In this document: one piece after another, positions 34,186 to 41,524 of the stretch
How positions within the stretch are numbered: the stretch's first letter is position 1
Layout of the letters: every line of letters begins with the position of its first letter
The notes under the pieces: model-generated
Databases searched by the model: none
What the model was told of the DNA's origin: nothing
The model's input: only the letters and a program-made list of their open reading frames with translations
Program-made: the position numbers and the translations under genes
DNA from: Bacteroides timonensis
Lineage (GTDB): Bacteria; Bacteroidota; Bacteroidia; Bacteroidales; Bacteroidaceae
Direction of reading: 5' to 3'
Length of the DNA: 48,691 nucleotides
NCBI RefSeq assembly: GCF_000513195.1
Contig: NZ_CBVI010000064.1
Coordinates: 1-48,691 of the forward strand

Positions 34186-34234
34186 AATCCGACCTGTGTT
34201 GCTCTATTGCATATAGAGCAACACAGGTCGGATT
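34186..34234. repeat. 49-bp perfect palindrome between fimbrial and sigma operons
   Basis: 22-bp arms (AATCCGACCTGTGTTGCTCT plus AT at 34186-34207; its exact complement at 34213-34234) surround TGCAT. It lies between the Rrf2-like start and the sigma gene. The 24-base inner part recurs inverted at 37057-37080. It could be an operator for divergent control, a terminator-like cruciform or a recombination site. Confidence 0.85.
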
Positions 34235-34541
34235 ATATTGATTACGAGCAGTATATGTTACGGAATAACGGCTGCATGATTTTGAGAAAATATGTGCAAC
34301 AATATTTATAATTAAATAATTGATATACAAATGGTTATAGCTCATGAGGAAAACTAGAATGCAGGAGTTCGTTAGGAAGTAAAAAAGGCGCAGGGCAGGA
34401 TCGTCGTTTCAGGCCATTGATAAACAGGTCCTTAGTATGCAACAAGATTTAAACACTAACGTAATTTTGTTAATAGTTAATAGAAAATGCAGCATTGTAG
34501 TTTTAAATATGGTACGCAAACAATATTAATGTCCCAAATAT

Positions 34542-35138
34542 ATGAATGAAGAGTTTCAGAAACGATTCAGAAATGGAGAAGAAGCTGTTTTTAGCGATAT
34601 ATATAAACAGTACGCTGATATGTTATATGGGTATGGAATGAAGATTGTTGACGATCCGCAGGTAGTCCGGGAATGTATACAATCCGTTTTCATTTATCTG
34701 TTTGATAAACATAAAAGTATGGTTATACCTGAAAATCTTGCCGGTTATCTAGTGTCATCAATGAAACACTTGTTGTATAAGGTACAGCGGCAAGAATCCA
34801 TTTTTCTAAGCATGGAGTCGGAACAGGTAGATAAGAAATACATTTTCAACCTGTCCATAGACATGGCGGCGACAATGGAAGACACCGGTTTGAGAGAAGA
34901 GCAACTGGAAGCACTTCAGGCAGCCTTGGATGCACTCAGTCCACAACAGCGTGAAGTGATCTACCTCAGGTATTATAAGAATTTGAGTGTTGATGAAACA
35001 GCAGCCGTACTGGAGATTAGTCATCAGACTGTTAAGAACGTAGCGTGTACTGCAATCGCCCGTTTGAGAAAGAACGAACTGCTGACAAAAGTATTCTTGC
35101 TGGCAATAGCTTGCCTATTTGTTGAACATATTGTATAA
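34542..35138 (+). CDS. ECF sigma factor (sigma-70 family)
   Basis: The 198-residue protein has the two domains of ECF sigma factors: region 2 at about residues 10-80 (FSDIYKQYADMLYGYGMKIV, EYIQSVFIYLFDKH-type helix) and region 4 at about 125-180 (LDALSPQQREVIYLRYYKNL, SVDETAAVLEISHQTVKNVA). It ends with a hydrophobic tail (TKVFLLAIACLFVEHIV), unusual for a soluble sigma factor but seen in some Bacteroidetes members. FecR follows after 8 bases, so activity is likely held back by the anti-sigma factor until a signal arrives. Its target is probably the fimbrial operon or its own operon; no ECF promoter can be assigned with confidence. Confidence 0.93.
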   Translation: MNEEFQKRFRNGEEAVFSDIYKQYADMLYGYGMKIVDDPQVVRECIQSVFIYLFDKHKSMVIPENLAGYLVSSMKHLLYKVQRQESIFLSMESEQVDKKYIFNLSIDMAATMEDTGLREEQLEALQAALDALSPQQREVIYLRYYKNLSVDETAAVLEISHQTVKNVACTAIARLRKNELLTKVFLLAIACLFVEHIV

Positions 35139-35146
35139 AGGAAACT

Positions 35147-35938
35147 ATGGAAGAGAAAAATATGATTGATCTTTTAAAACGTGTCTCGTTAAAGGATGAA
35201 ACATTTCATCTGAAAGCTGAGACATGGGAAGAAATATGCCGGAAAAGACAGGTTAAGGCACATAGGCAGTCACTGCGTCGCATATGCTATTCAATTGCCG
35301 CTTCGGTTGCCATTCTCATTTGCGTGGTCTCTGGGTTAAACTCAGGCGTAAGCTTCAAAAGCGACCATGAATTGCTTGCAATCCAACTGCCGGACGGCTC
35401 AAGCGTGGAGCTGGATGCAAACTCATCCATCCGTTATAATAAAATTCAATGGTGGTTCAACCGCCAGTTGAACTTAAACGGAAATGCCACATTTGATGTA
35501 ACCAAAGGCAAGAACTTCATGGTGGTCACCCCGGCAGGTACAATCACTGTATTGGGAACCCGGTTTTTTGTATCCCAGAAAGAAAACAACCTGCATGTTG
35601 CATGTTTCGAAGGGGCTGTACGTGTGGAAACACCGTCAGACAAAGTGACGTTGCACCCTGGAGAACAAGTGGATTGTGACGATGCCGGCATGCAACAATC
35701 CGAAATCAAAAAAGAATCTCCGGAATATCTGGATTACACGGACGAACCTTTGGTCAATATCGTTCGGACGCTCGAAGAAATATACGGAGTACAAATCGTT
35801 AATGTCGAATTATGCGACGGATTGTTATTCTCCGGGTTAGTGTCGACGCATAACAAGAACGAAGCATTGGAAGTCGTGTTCGGGGCATGTAATCTGAAAT
35901 ATGTAGAAAAAAATAATCAATTGATCTTGAATCGTTAA
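35147..35938 (+). CDS. FecR-family anti-sigma factor
   Basis: The 263-residue protein has a cytoplasmic N-terminus that binds the sigma factor (MIDLLKRVSLKDETFHLKAE), one membrane segment at about 46-63 (YSIAASVAILICVVSGL), a periplasmic FecR domain at about 80-185 (LPDGSSVELDANSSIRYNKI, PAGTITVLGTRFFVSQKE, GAVRVETPSDKVTLHPGE) and a C-terminal DUF4974/STN-like domain (NIVRTLEEIYGVQIVNVEL, EALEVVFGACNLKYVEKN). It relays signals from an outer-membrane sensor to the sigma factor encoded 8 bases upstream. In most such operons a TonB-dependent receptor follows; here the next gene, 4 bases on, is an STN-DUF3575 protein. Confidence 0.93.
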   Translation: MEEKNMIDLLKRVSLKDETFHLKAETWEEICRKRQVKAHRQSLRRICYSIAASVAILICVVSGLNSGVSFKSDHELLAIQLPDGSSVELDANSSIRYNKIQWWFNRQLNLNGNATFDVTKGKNFMVVTPAGTITVLGTRFFVSQKENNLHVACFEGAVRVETPSDKVTLHPGEQVDCDDAGMQQSEIKKESPEYLDYTDEPLVNIVRTLEEIYGVQIVNVELCDGLLFSGLVSTHNKNEALEVVFGACNLKYVEKNNQLILNR

Positions 35939-35942
35939 GGCT

Positions 35943-36893
35943 ATGAATAAGTTTGCCCTATCATTTCTGACAGCTATGTTGCTATGCTTGTGCCCGATAG
36001 AAGCACAAACAGGCCAGTCCAGGCGCTCCTTGACAGCCGTACTCAATGAATTGTCGGTCATGCATAAAACACGTATTTCTTTTAGCCCGAATCTTACGAA
36101 TCAGATTTATCCCCCCAATATAAATATCAAAGGCGACCTCAACGAGGTGTTGAATAAAGTATTGGAAGGGACAAACCTTGCTTTCAAACACGTCAATCAG
36201 CGATACTATTATATATATTGGCAGGAGCTTCCCAAAGCTGTGACAAAACCCGTCGTAAAAAAACAGCCGCCGGAACCTCCCAAAGATACGGCAAAACTCC
36301 ATATGCCCCTCTCCCAGATAAACGGCATTCCATTGACGCATACCGCAATGCCGCCCCAATTGCCTTTAGCCCTACTGCCATTGCCTTCGAGAGAAATACC
36401 CGTGCCGAAATTTGCGATTAAGACAAACCTGTTGTACGATGCCACGGCAACGCTTAATTGGGGCGTAGAGTTTAGATTGGGAAAGTCCTTGACGCTTGAC
36501 GTATCCGGAAATTATAATTACTGGACATACCCCGATAACCGGAAAATGAAGCATTGGCTCATTCAACCCGAACTTCGTTTCTGGAACTGCGCCAGCTTCA
36601 ATGGCAGATTTTGGGGAATTCATACGCATTATGCCCAATACAACTGGGGAGGAATCGCCCCTGCTAAAAAATACCGTTACGAAGGATGGCTCGCCGGAGG
36701 CGGCATTAGTTACGGTTATCACTGGATTCTCGGAAAACGATGGGAATTGGAAGCCGAAATAGGTGTCGGATATGCATATTTAAAATACGACAAGTTCAGA
36801 TGTAACCATTGTGGAGAGAAAATGAATTCCGGCAATAAACACTATTTCGGTCCTACCAAAGCAGCTGTTAGTCTCATATTCTTAGTGAAGTAA
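35943..36893 (+). CDS. STN-DUF3575 fusion protein (probable outer-membrane sensor)
   Basis: The 316-residue protein starts with a Sec signal (MNKFALSFLTAMLLCLCPIE, about 1-21). An STN/secretin-type domain follows at about 28-100 (LNELSVMHKTRISFSPNLTN, NIKGDLNEVLNKVLEGTNL), then a proline-rich linker (KPVVKKQPPEPPKDTAK) and a DUF3575 barrel at about 155-316. The barrel is closely similar to 33133-33729 (KTNLLYDATATLNWGVEFRL, MKHWLIQPELRFWNC, FWGIHTHYAQYNWGG) and keeps the CxxC motif (KFRCNHCGEKM). In FecAIR systems the STN domain contacts FecR, so this looks like a sensor barrel that signals to FecR. It replaces the usual TonB receptor in the operon and lies 4 bases after FecR. Confidence 0.85.
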   Translation: MNKFALSFLTAMLLCLCPIEAQTGQSRRSLTAVLNELSVMHKTRISFSPNLTNQIYPPNINIKGDLNEVLNKVLEGTNLAFKHVNQRYYYIYWQELPKAVTKPVVKKQPPEPPKDTAKLHMPLSQINGIPLTHTAMPPQLPLALLPLPSREIPVPKFAIKTNLLYDATATLNWGVEFRLGKSLTLDVSGNYNYWTYPDNRKMKHWLIQPELRFWNCASFNGRFWGIHTHYAQYNWGGIAPAKKYRYEGWLAGGGISYGYHWILGKRWELEAEIGVGYAYLKYDKFRCNHCGEKMNSGNKHYFGPTKAAVSLIFLVK

Positions 36894-37056
36894 AACAGCA
36901 AAAATCCCTTTACTACGCAAAAAAAACAAAAAAGAATATTTTTTCTATTTTCGTATAGTACCTTTTTCCATTTTTTGTCCCATATGCATGAGCCGTGTGA
37001 AGAATATCATCAAAAAACTGATGACTTCTTTACTGGAAGAAAATGTGTGAGGGGTT

Positions 37057-37080
37057 CTGTGTTGCTCTATATGCAATAGA
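37057..37080. repeat. Inverted copy of the palindrome core
   Basis: The 24 bases starting CTGTGTTGCTCTATATGCAA are identical to the complement of 34203-34226. Together they form an inverted pair that flanks the whole sigma/FecR/STN-DUF3575 operon at a distance of 2.8 kb. The copy lies 163 bases after the STN-DUF3575 stop and is not itself a full palindrome. Confidence 0.8.
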
Positions 37081-37174
37081 AAGTAAGATGGAGCATCGAC
37101 TAGACTGAATATGTATCTGGTTGCAAAGTTAAGAATTGTTTTTCAATTAGCTTTAAGAATGTTTCCAATTATAC

Positions 37175-37209
37175 ACAATTTAGACTGGCTAAACACGGCT
37201 TTTTCATTT
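37175..37209. repeat. Left repeat pair: 19-bp direct repeat plus 15-bp inverted repeat
   Basis: ACAATTTAGACTGGCTAAA (37175-37193) recurs at 38085-38103 with one change in the same orientation. ACGGCTTTTTCATTT (37195-37209) recurs as its exact complement at 38070-38084. The two pairs bracket an 860-bp segment ahead of the tyrosine recombinase gene. Confidence 0.75.
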
Positions 37210-37387
37210 AAGAAATATTGTCCATCGCTTGTTGTCGTAGCAAAAATCCTTACATTCGTGCGCAGCGATGCGGAAGCGGCTATAGGACTTTTTCTTCGGA
37301 AGTATGAAAATGTTACATGAGGATGTCGGGCGGAATATAGTAGAACAGCTCTGCATCCGCTCAGGAGATAGCTGTGGTACTACTTTC

Positions 37388-37468
37388 CAGGGCTACACCT
37401 TTCCCTGCGGATGGTGTAGCCATCGCCTCCAAAAGGTGTAGCCATCCGGGGGAAAAGGTGTAGCCCTG
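37388..37468. repeat. 81-bp palindromic mini-element with GGTGTAGCC repeats
   Basis: CAGGGCTACACCTTT (37388-37402) is exactly complementary to AAAGGTGTAGCCCTG (37454-37468). CGGATGG (37408-37414) pairs with CCATCCG (37442-37448). The nonamer GGTGTAGCC occurs at 37413, 37435 and 37457 and inverted at 37391. There is no coding potential. It looks like a small non-autonomous mobile or regulatory repeat. Confidence 0.7.
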
Positions 37469-37824
37469 CCGGGTGGACGGTTTACTGACACCGGGGATTG
37501 ATAAATGTTATTTGACAAGTAATCCCACATGTTATCTACGGATCAAACCGCGCCTGTTTTCTGGAAGGCTTGTGTAAGGTCAGAAGCTCATTCAGGCGGT
37601 TCCATGGGATGGGAAGGAAACCGGCAGAGACTTCTTCACGGTGCAGACGGTACAAACCTGTATTCAGGTGACGGGATTCCAAATGATACTCACTCCCGGT
37701 ACGAATATGAAAAGAAGGGAATCAAAGTGATTCGACTCGGAAAAAAGACTACGTAACTTGTCACTTTCATTATTGAATACTAAAACTGAACACATAACTG
37801 ATTATTTAAATGAAGAGGCAAAGA

Positions 37825-38060
37825 TAAAAGGTAAAAGAAGACGAACACACACACAAGACCGAATGCTTACGCAATCTCCGGCAGGACAGCATAAAGCGTA
37901 AGGTTGAACGGGCGGCTAGGAACCTCGACACAATTCGAAGGATGGTGTTGGCACTGATTGCCGTTCGGAAGAACAGAAGGAAAAAAATATCAGATAAGCA
38001 AAAGGGTACGGCTGGGATAATAAGGGAGCTATCGGTAAGCTTCACTAACGTATCACTAAA
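37825..38060 (+). pseudogene. Transposase C-terminal remnant (ISAs1/H-repeat-like)
   Basis: An open stretch encodes TECLRNLRQDSIKRKVERAA, RNLDTIRRMVLALIAVRKN and then RRKKISDKQKGTAG. This has the C-terminal pattern of ISAs1-type DDE transposases (a D-x-I-K-R-K...A-A-R-N-L-x-x-I-R-R block followed by a basic region). No start codon and no DDE core remain upstream; the frame opens right after a TAA near 37825, so only the last quarter survives. It may be what is left of the element that brought the repeats around it. The assignment is from pattern similarity only. Confidence 0.4.
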
Positions 38061-38069
38061 TAAAAATTC

Positions 38070-38103
38070 AAATGAAAAAGCCGTACAATTTAGACTGGTT
38101 AAA
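38070..38103. repeat. Right repeat pair overlapping the recombinase stop
   Basis: AAATGAAAAAGCCGT (38070-38084) is the exact complement of 37195-37209 and is directly followed by ACAATTTAGACTGGTTAAA (38085-38103), the direct copy of 37175-37193. The latter overlaps the last codons of the recombinase gene (stop at 38099-38101). Confidence 0.75.
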
Positions 38104-39334
38104 GCTCCGATACAATCAGATTCAGACGATTAATTACCTGATCATCGAAACTCTTCAGATACACCTGGGTGATACGTTCGGACGAATGTCCCAAACCTTC
38201 ACTTATCACAGCAGTAGATGCCCCCTTATTTTTAGCTAGCGTTGCCCAGGTATGGCGCGCCACATAACCAGTCAGGGTTATATCCAGACCTGCCAACTTG
38301 CCGATCTTCTTCAGGCGACGGTTATAATAAAACAAAGACCTGCGATAAGCTTTATACAATATTTCTTCATCCGATTCTTCTTCATTCAAGTCATTGCATG
38401 ACATCAAATCAGGAAATAAATACGGGTTTTCGTCCACAATATACTTGTCCATCAATCCTTGCAATGGTAGAATAATCTCTACCGAAACCAACGCCCCAGT
38501 CTTCTTCCGATGATAATAGATGGTTCCATTAACAATATTTTTACGCATCAAGTGTGCCAGATCCACAAAAGGAATTCCACGTAAATAGAAACTTGCCATA
38601 AACATATCTCTTGCAAACCCTAAATCCGGATGCGCATGTAGGTCCAGATCCACAATAGCCCGAATCTGTTCCGAGGTCAAGGCACGTTTAATCGTCTTAC
38701 CGGGAGACACCTTGGTATTCTGGAATGGAGAGCCTTGTTGCGGAAGCTTAAAGATGCCATCTGACGCAGCCCTATGATATGCAGTCTTAAAATTACGCAT
38801 ATAGTAGGCTATTGTATTTTGTGAAACATTCCGTTGCTGCAAGTACAGCTCATAAGTACGTACAAACTGGGAATTGACATCCTTAAAAGAGATTTCTTCC
38901 GAACAACAAAAAGTCCTTAGAGAGTTCAGCGTCGATTGGTAAGCGCGTGCTATTCCGAACTTTCTAGAGTTCTTCTTCTCCTCTATCATCTGCTCCATAT
39001 AAAGAAACAGATAATTACGACTGTTGCAATGCCTGAACCATATTGCAATATCATCCGCCGTATAGAGCGATGTTCCAAGCGCGGCAATCCTGTTATTAAT
39101 AGTATCCCGGATTGATTGCAAATGGCGATTCATTTCTCTTATCTTGTCACGGCGATAAGGCGAGCCAGGATGATACACCATACACTCCTGCTTCATGTCA
39201 AAATACTCAGGTTCGATTTTCAGTCCGGTACGCAGCATCCTGCGCTGTCCCATGTGGATAAACTGAATAACCAACGGATACTTCCCGCTTTTGGTTACTC
39301 TACATACATTCAATTTCGCTTTTATCGTTGCCAT
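38099..39334 (-). CDS. Tyrosine site-specific recombinase (Arm-binding/SAM-like type)
   Basis: From the ATG at 39334 the protein has 411 residues. The arm-binding N-terminus (MATIKAKLNVCRVTKSGKYP, about 1-85) is followed by a SAM-like core-binding domain (FKDVNSQFVRTYELYLQQRN, about 110-200) and the catalytic domain from about 215. The catalytic set is visible: the first arginine in ASFYLRGIPFVDLAHL, ARHTWATLAK for the histidine/arginine box, GLGHSSE, and the nucleophile tyrosine in ITQVYLKSF. This is the Bacteroides integrase/invertase type that moves conjugative transposons or inverts DNA. No transfer genes are near, but matching repeats lie just beyond its stop codon, so DNA inversion near the fimbrial regulators is a reasonable hypothesis. 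A start at 39427 adds 31 atypical residues. Confidence 0.92.
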   Translation of the reverse strand: MATIKAKLNVCRVTKSGKYPLVIQFIHMGQRRMLRTGLKIEPEYFDMKQECMVYHPGSPYRRDKIREMNRHLQSIRDTINNRIAALGTSLYTADDIAIWFRHCNSRNYLFLYMEQMIEEKKNSRKFGIARAYQSTLNSLRTFCCSEEISFKDVNSQFVRTYELYLQQRNVSQNTIAYYMRNFKTAYHRAASDGIFKLPQQGSPFQNTKVSPGKTIKRALTSEQIRAIVDLDLHAHPDLGFARDMFMASFYLRGIPFVDLAHLMRKNIVNGTIYYHRKKTGALVSVEIILPLQGLMDKYIVDENPYLFPDLMSCNDLNEEESDEEILYKAYRRSLFYYNRRLKKIGKLAGLDITLTGYVARHTWATLAKNKGASTAVISEGLGHSSERITQVYLKSFDDQVINRLNLIVSEL

Positions 39335-39706
39335 ATATTCATATATTAAAAAACGTTGGCAAAAATATAGCATGGCAGCGTATCCGGAAAATCTGGCTAA
39401 GAATATATAACAGTCATAAACAAACAAATGAGGTTCGTATCGAATTTCACGGTGTCTTCCTCAACTTGATATCAACTCTATCTCATCTCCCCTTCTACAT
39501 CCGTAAAAAGAGTATTTATTATAGATATGCTATATTCGAGAATAAATTGAATGAAATATTTGAGAGAAAAAATAAAATCTTTTAGTTCTTTTACATTTAT
39601 CTTTCTCCCATTTCTAATCCTCCCCCTTTCTACTAAAGCAGTTCCACCACCCGGCATAGGACCATTTCCATGGAAATAATCATTGTCATGACAAGGCCAT
39701 CCCGAT
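39335..39706. other. 372-base stretch without a gene
   Basis: This AT-rich region lies upstream of the recombinase and downstream of the cupin gene. I see no open frame of natural composition, no strong hairpin with T-run and no clear -33/-7 promoter pair. It must hold the recombinase promoter in its left part and the 3' end of the long redox operon in its right part. Confidence 0.5.
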
Positions 39707-40150
39707 TTACTGGTTATATTCCTCGTCCGTCACCCCGCGCAGCTGCACCACATGGTCTTTCACGGCATGTTCGGTGACCGTCATGCAATAGATTCTTTTG
39801 TCGGGGGCGGCCCCGTTCCAGTGGCGCACGTTGGGAGGAGTGACAATGACGTCGCCCTTGCGGATAACTCTTTTCTCCGTTCCCTCCTCCTGATAGAAGC
39901 CCTCGCCATCGAGTACAAGTAAAGTTTGCTCGGCGTCGGGGTGATAGTGCCAGAAGTTGCGGCTTCCCTTTTCAAACAGGAAGTGGACAATCATTGTCTC
40001 GCCCGAATTTTTCAGCATGGAGATCCTTACCTCTCCGGTGTTGTTGGCCGAAGGGGCATGTTCCTCCAAGGGAAAGATAGCCGCCTGACGGCTGGCGCAA
40101 CCGGCAAGCAACGCTGCCAGAATGACTATAAGTGATATTTTCTTTTTCAT
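39707..40150 (-). CDS. Cupin-domain lipoprotein
   Basis: The 147-residue lipoprotein (Cys18 in AALLAGC) is a single cupin. Motif 1 is FEKGSRNFWHYHPDAEQTLL with two histidines, followed by VLDGEGFYQEEG; motif 2 is GDVIVTPPNVRHWNGAAPD with a further histidine. The metal ligands (H, H, E, H type) are present, so a metal-dependent lyase, isomerase or sensor role is possible. It closely resembles the C-terminal cupin of 41525-42769, including the ending GVTDEEY, so the two arose by duplication inside the operon. It is the last gene of the second redox operon, with a 24-base gap from the flavoprotein gene. Confidence 0.82.
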   Translation of the reverse strand: MKKKISLIVILAALLAGCASRQAAIFPLEEHAPSANNTGEVRISMLKNSGETMIVHFLFEKGSRNFWHYHPDAEQTLLVLDGEGFYQEEGTEKRVIRKGDVIVTPPNVRHWNGAAPDKRIYCMTVTEHAVKDHVVQLRGVTDEEYNQ

Positions 40151-40174
40151 GATTCCGCTTTATTAAACTATATA

Positions 40175-40846
40175 CTATAATTTTTTTCCCAATTGATAAG
40201 CCTTGTCGGCAAAAGACGTGTTCTTCACCTCACCGGCCGTCCACATTCCCGGAGCGATTACCTGCCCCGCGTCTTTCCAGCCCATATAATCAACCAGCGT
40301 TTGATAATGAACTATCATCGGCTGCGCGTCTTTGGGCGAGCTGTTGGCATACGCCATAATAAAAGCCGCTTTCTTGCTGTCGCCTTTAATTTTTCCATTG
40401 ATGGCATAAAAGCGGTCTACCACCTTCTTCAGTTGTGCGGAAAATCCGAAATAATACATCGGCGTTACGAACACCACCATATCCGCATCAACAATGTGCT
40501 GACGTACCAACCCGAAATCGTCTTTCAGCACACATGCGCCATTCATTCCGCAGGCATTGCAGCCTAAGCACCCTTCAATCTTGTGGGATGCGCAGTCGAA
40601 CCGGAACACATCGTGTCCGCTCTCCGTCGCGCCCTTGATAAACCGGTCCGCAAGGAACGCCGTATTCCCATTCCGGCGCGGACTACCTGTCAAAACTACA
40701 ATTTTCATTTTTTCTGTCTGATGTTTGATGTTCTCTTCCTGATGATCGCTGAACATGGATTCGGCTAAAGCGTCCACGCCCCACATGCTCCCGACGATAC
40801 CGGCAACGGAGAGAAGAGATTTTTTTATGAATTTTCGTCGCTCCAT
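40175..40846 (-). CDS. Tat-exported flavodoxin-fold iron-sulfur flavoprotein, second copy
   Basis: The 223-residue protein begins MERRKFIKKSLLSVAGIVG, a twin-arginine signal (RRKFIKK), and from residue 47 has the FMN-binding fold (MKIVVLTGSPRRNGNTAFLA). Cysteines 93, 96, 99 and 105 give CX2CX2CX5C, the compact 4Fe-4S motif of iron-sulfur flavoproteins. YYFGFSAQLKKVVDRFY (about 132-148) is the flavin-contact region. It has the same organisation as 471-1166 and is probably a paralogue with the same type of electron-transfer task on the periplasmic side. It is 19 bases after the flavin reductase gene and 24 before the cupin gene in the second redox operon. Confidence 0.88.
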   Translation of the reverse strand: MERRKFIKKSLLSVAGIVGSMWGVDALAESMFSDHQEENIKHQTEKMKIVVLTGSPRRNGNTAFLADRFIKGATESGHDVFRFDCASHKIEGCLGCNACGMNGACVLKDDFGLVRQHIVDADMVVFVTPMYYFGFSAQLKKVVDRFYAINGKIKGDSKKAAFIMAYANSSPKDAQPMIVHYQTLVDYMGWKDAGQVIAPGMWTAGEVKNTSFADKAYQLGKKL

Positions 40847-40865
40847 GGTGACAGTTCTCTTTATA

Positions 40866-41519
40866 TTATTCGCCTCTTTTGCCGATAGTCTTGCACTTCC
40901 CTATCCGTTCGCCGGTGCGCAGATAAGTGTAGGTGGGCATCTCGAAGAGGACGGGCTTCAGCTCGTCATAATCAATCTTTCCCGCCTCGTTCAGCACATC
41001 CTCGTCGGCATACGTGTCGATGATGGAGCAGATGAAGTTGTCGAAGTTGTTCAGCACATAGTTGTCTTCCACCTTGCACTCCATCACCACCGGGGCGTCT
41101 TTGATGACCGGCGTGCCGCCGTCGCCCATGAAATAGTCGAAGACTTTGCTCTTGTCTGTCTTTGCACCGCTCACCGTGCCCACATAGTCGGCATTGGGAA
41201 GCAACGCTTCGTCTACGATATTTACCGAGAACTTCATGTTCTCCTTGATTCCCTTGTTGGTGTAATGCTTCTGAAAGAGGCTCACCATAATGTGGTCGTG
41301 ACACATGATGCCCACATGCCCTGCCAGCATCCAATTCACTTTTCCGTCTATCACCGTACCGACTACCACCGTCGGAGTTGGATAAAGCGCCAACACGCTG
41401 CCGATATTCTTCTTCATATTTTTATTCATTTGATTATCATTACTACCGCCGTTTGAGCAGGCTGAAAGCATTCCGAACAGGAACGCGAGAGTCAATGCTC
41501 CGGATATAAATTTTCTCAT
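40866..41519 (-). CDS. Flavin reductase-like lipoprotein
   Basis: The 217-residue protein has a lipoprotein signal (LAFLFGMLSAC, Cys21) and a flavin reductase (FMN-binding split barrel) domain. VLALYPTPTVVVGTVIDGKV at about 43-62 is the FMN-phosphate end of the barrel, IMVSLFQKHYTNKGIKENM follows, and FSVNIVDEALLPNADYVGTV is the conserved N-V-x-D segment. Members reduce flavins with NAD(P)H or act as flavin shuttles. Anchored outside the cytoplasm it would need an electron source there, possibly the neighbouring flavoprotein. It lies 5 bases before the CMD-cupin gene (minus-strand order: after it) and 19 before the Tat flavoprotein. The tail (RIGKCKTIGKRGE) is basic. Confidence 0.82.
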   Translation of the reverse strand: MRKFISGALTLAFLFGMLSACSNGGSNDNQMNKNMKKNIGSVLALYPTPTVVVGTVIDGKVNWMLAGHVGIMCHDHIMVSLFQKHYTNKGIKENMKFSVNIVDEALLPNADYVGTVSGAKTDKSKVFDYFMGDGGTPVIKDAPVVMECKVEDNYVLNNFDNFICSIIDTYADEDVLNEAGKIDYDELKPVLFEMPTYTYLRTGERIGKCKTIGKRGE

Positions 41520-41524
41520 CGCGA

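Noticed and set aside
37388..37468. CRISPR array suggested by repeated GGTGTAGCC
   Set aside because: The units are only 9 bases with uneven spacing, one is inverted, and no cas genes are present.
37529..37756. Plus-strand frame of 75 codons in the repeat-rich region
   Set aside because: It has no natural protein features and lies among repeats; considered chance.
38099..39334. Prophage or intact integrative element starting at the recombinase
   Set aside because: No phage structural, replication or transfer genes flank it, and no tRNA attachment site was found.
40755..41456. Long plus-strand frame of 233 codons
   Set aside because: It is antisense to the flavin reductase gene, with a histidine/valine-rich shadow composition.
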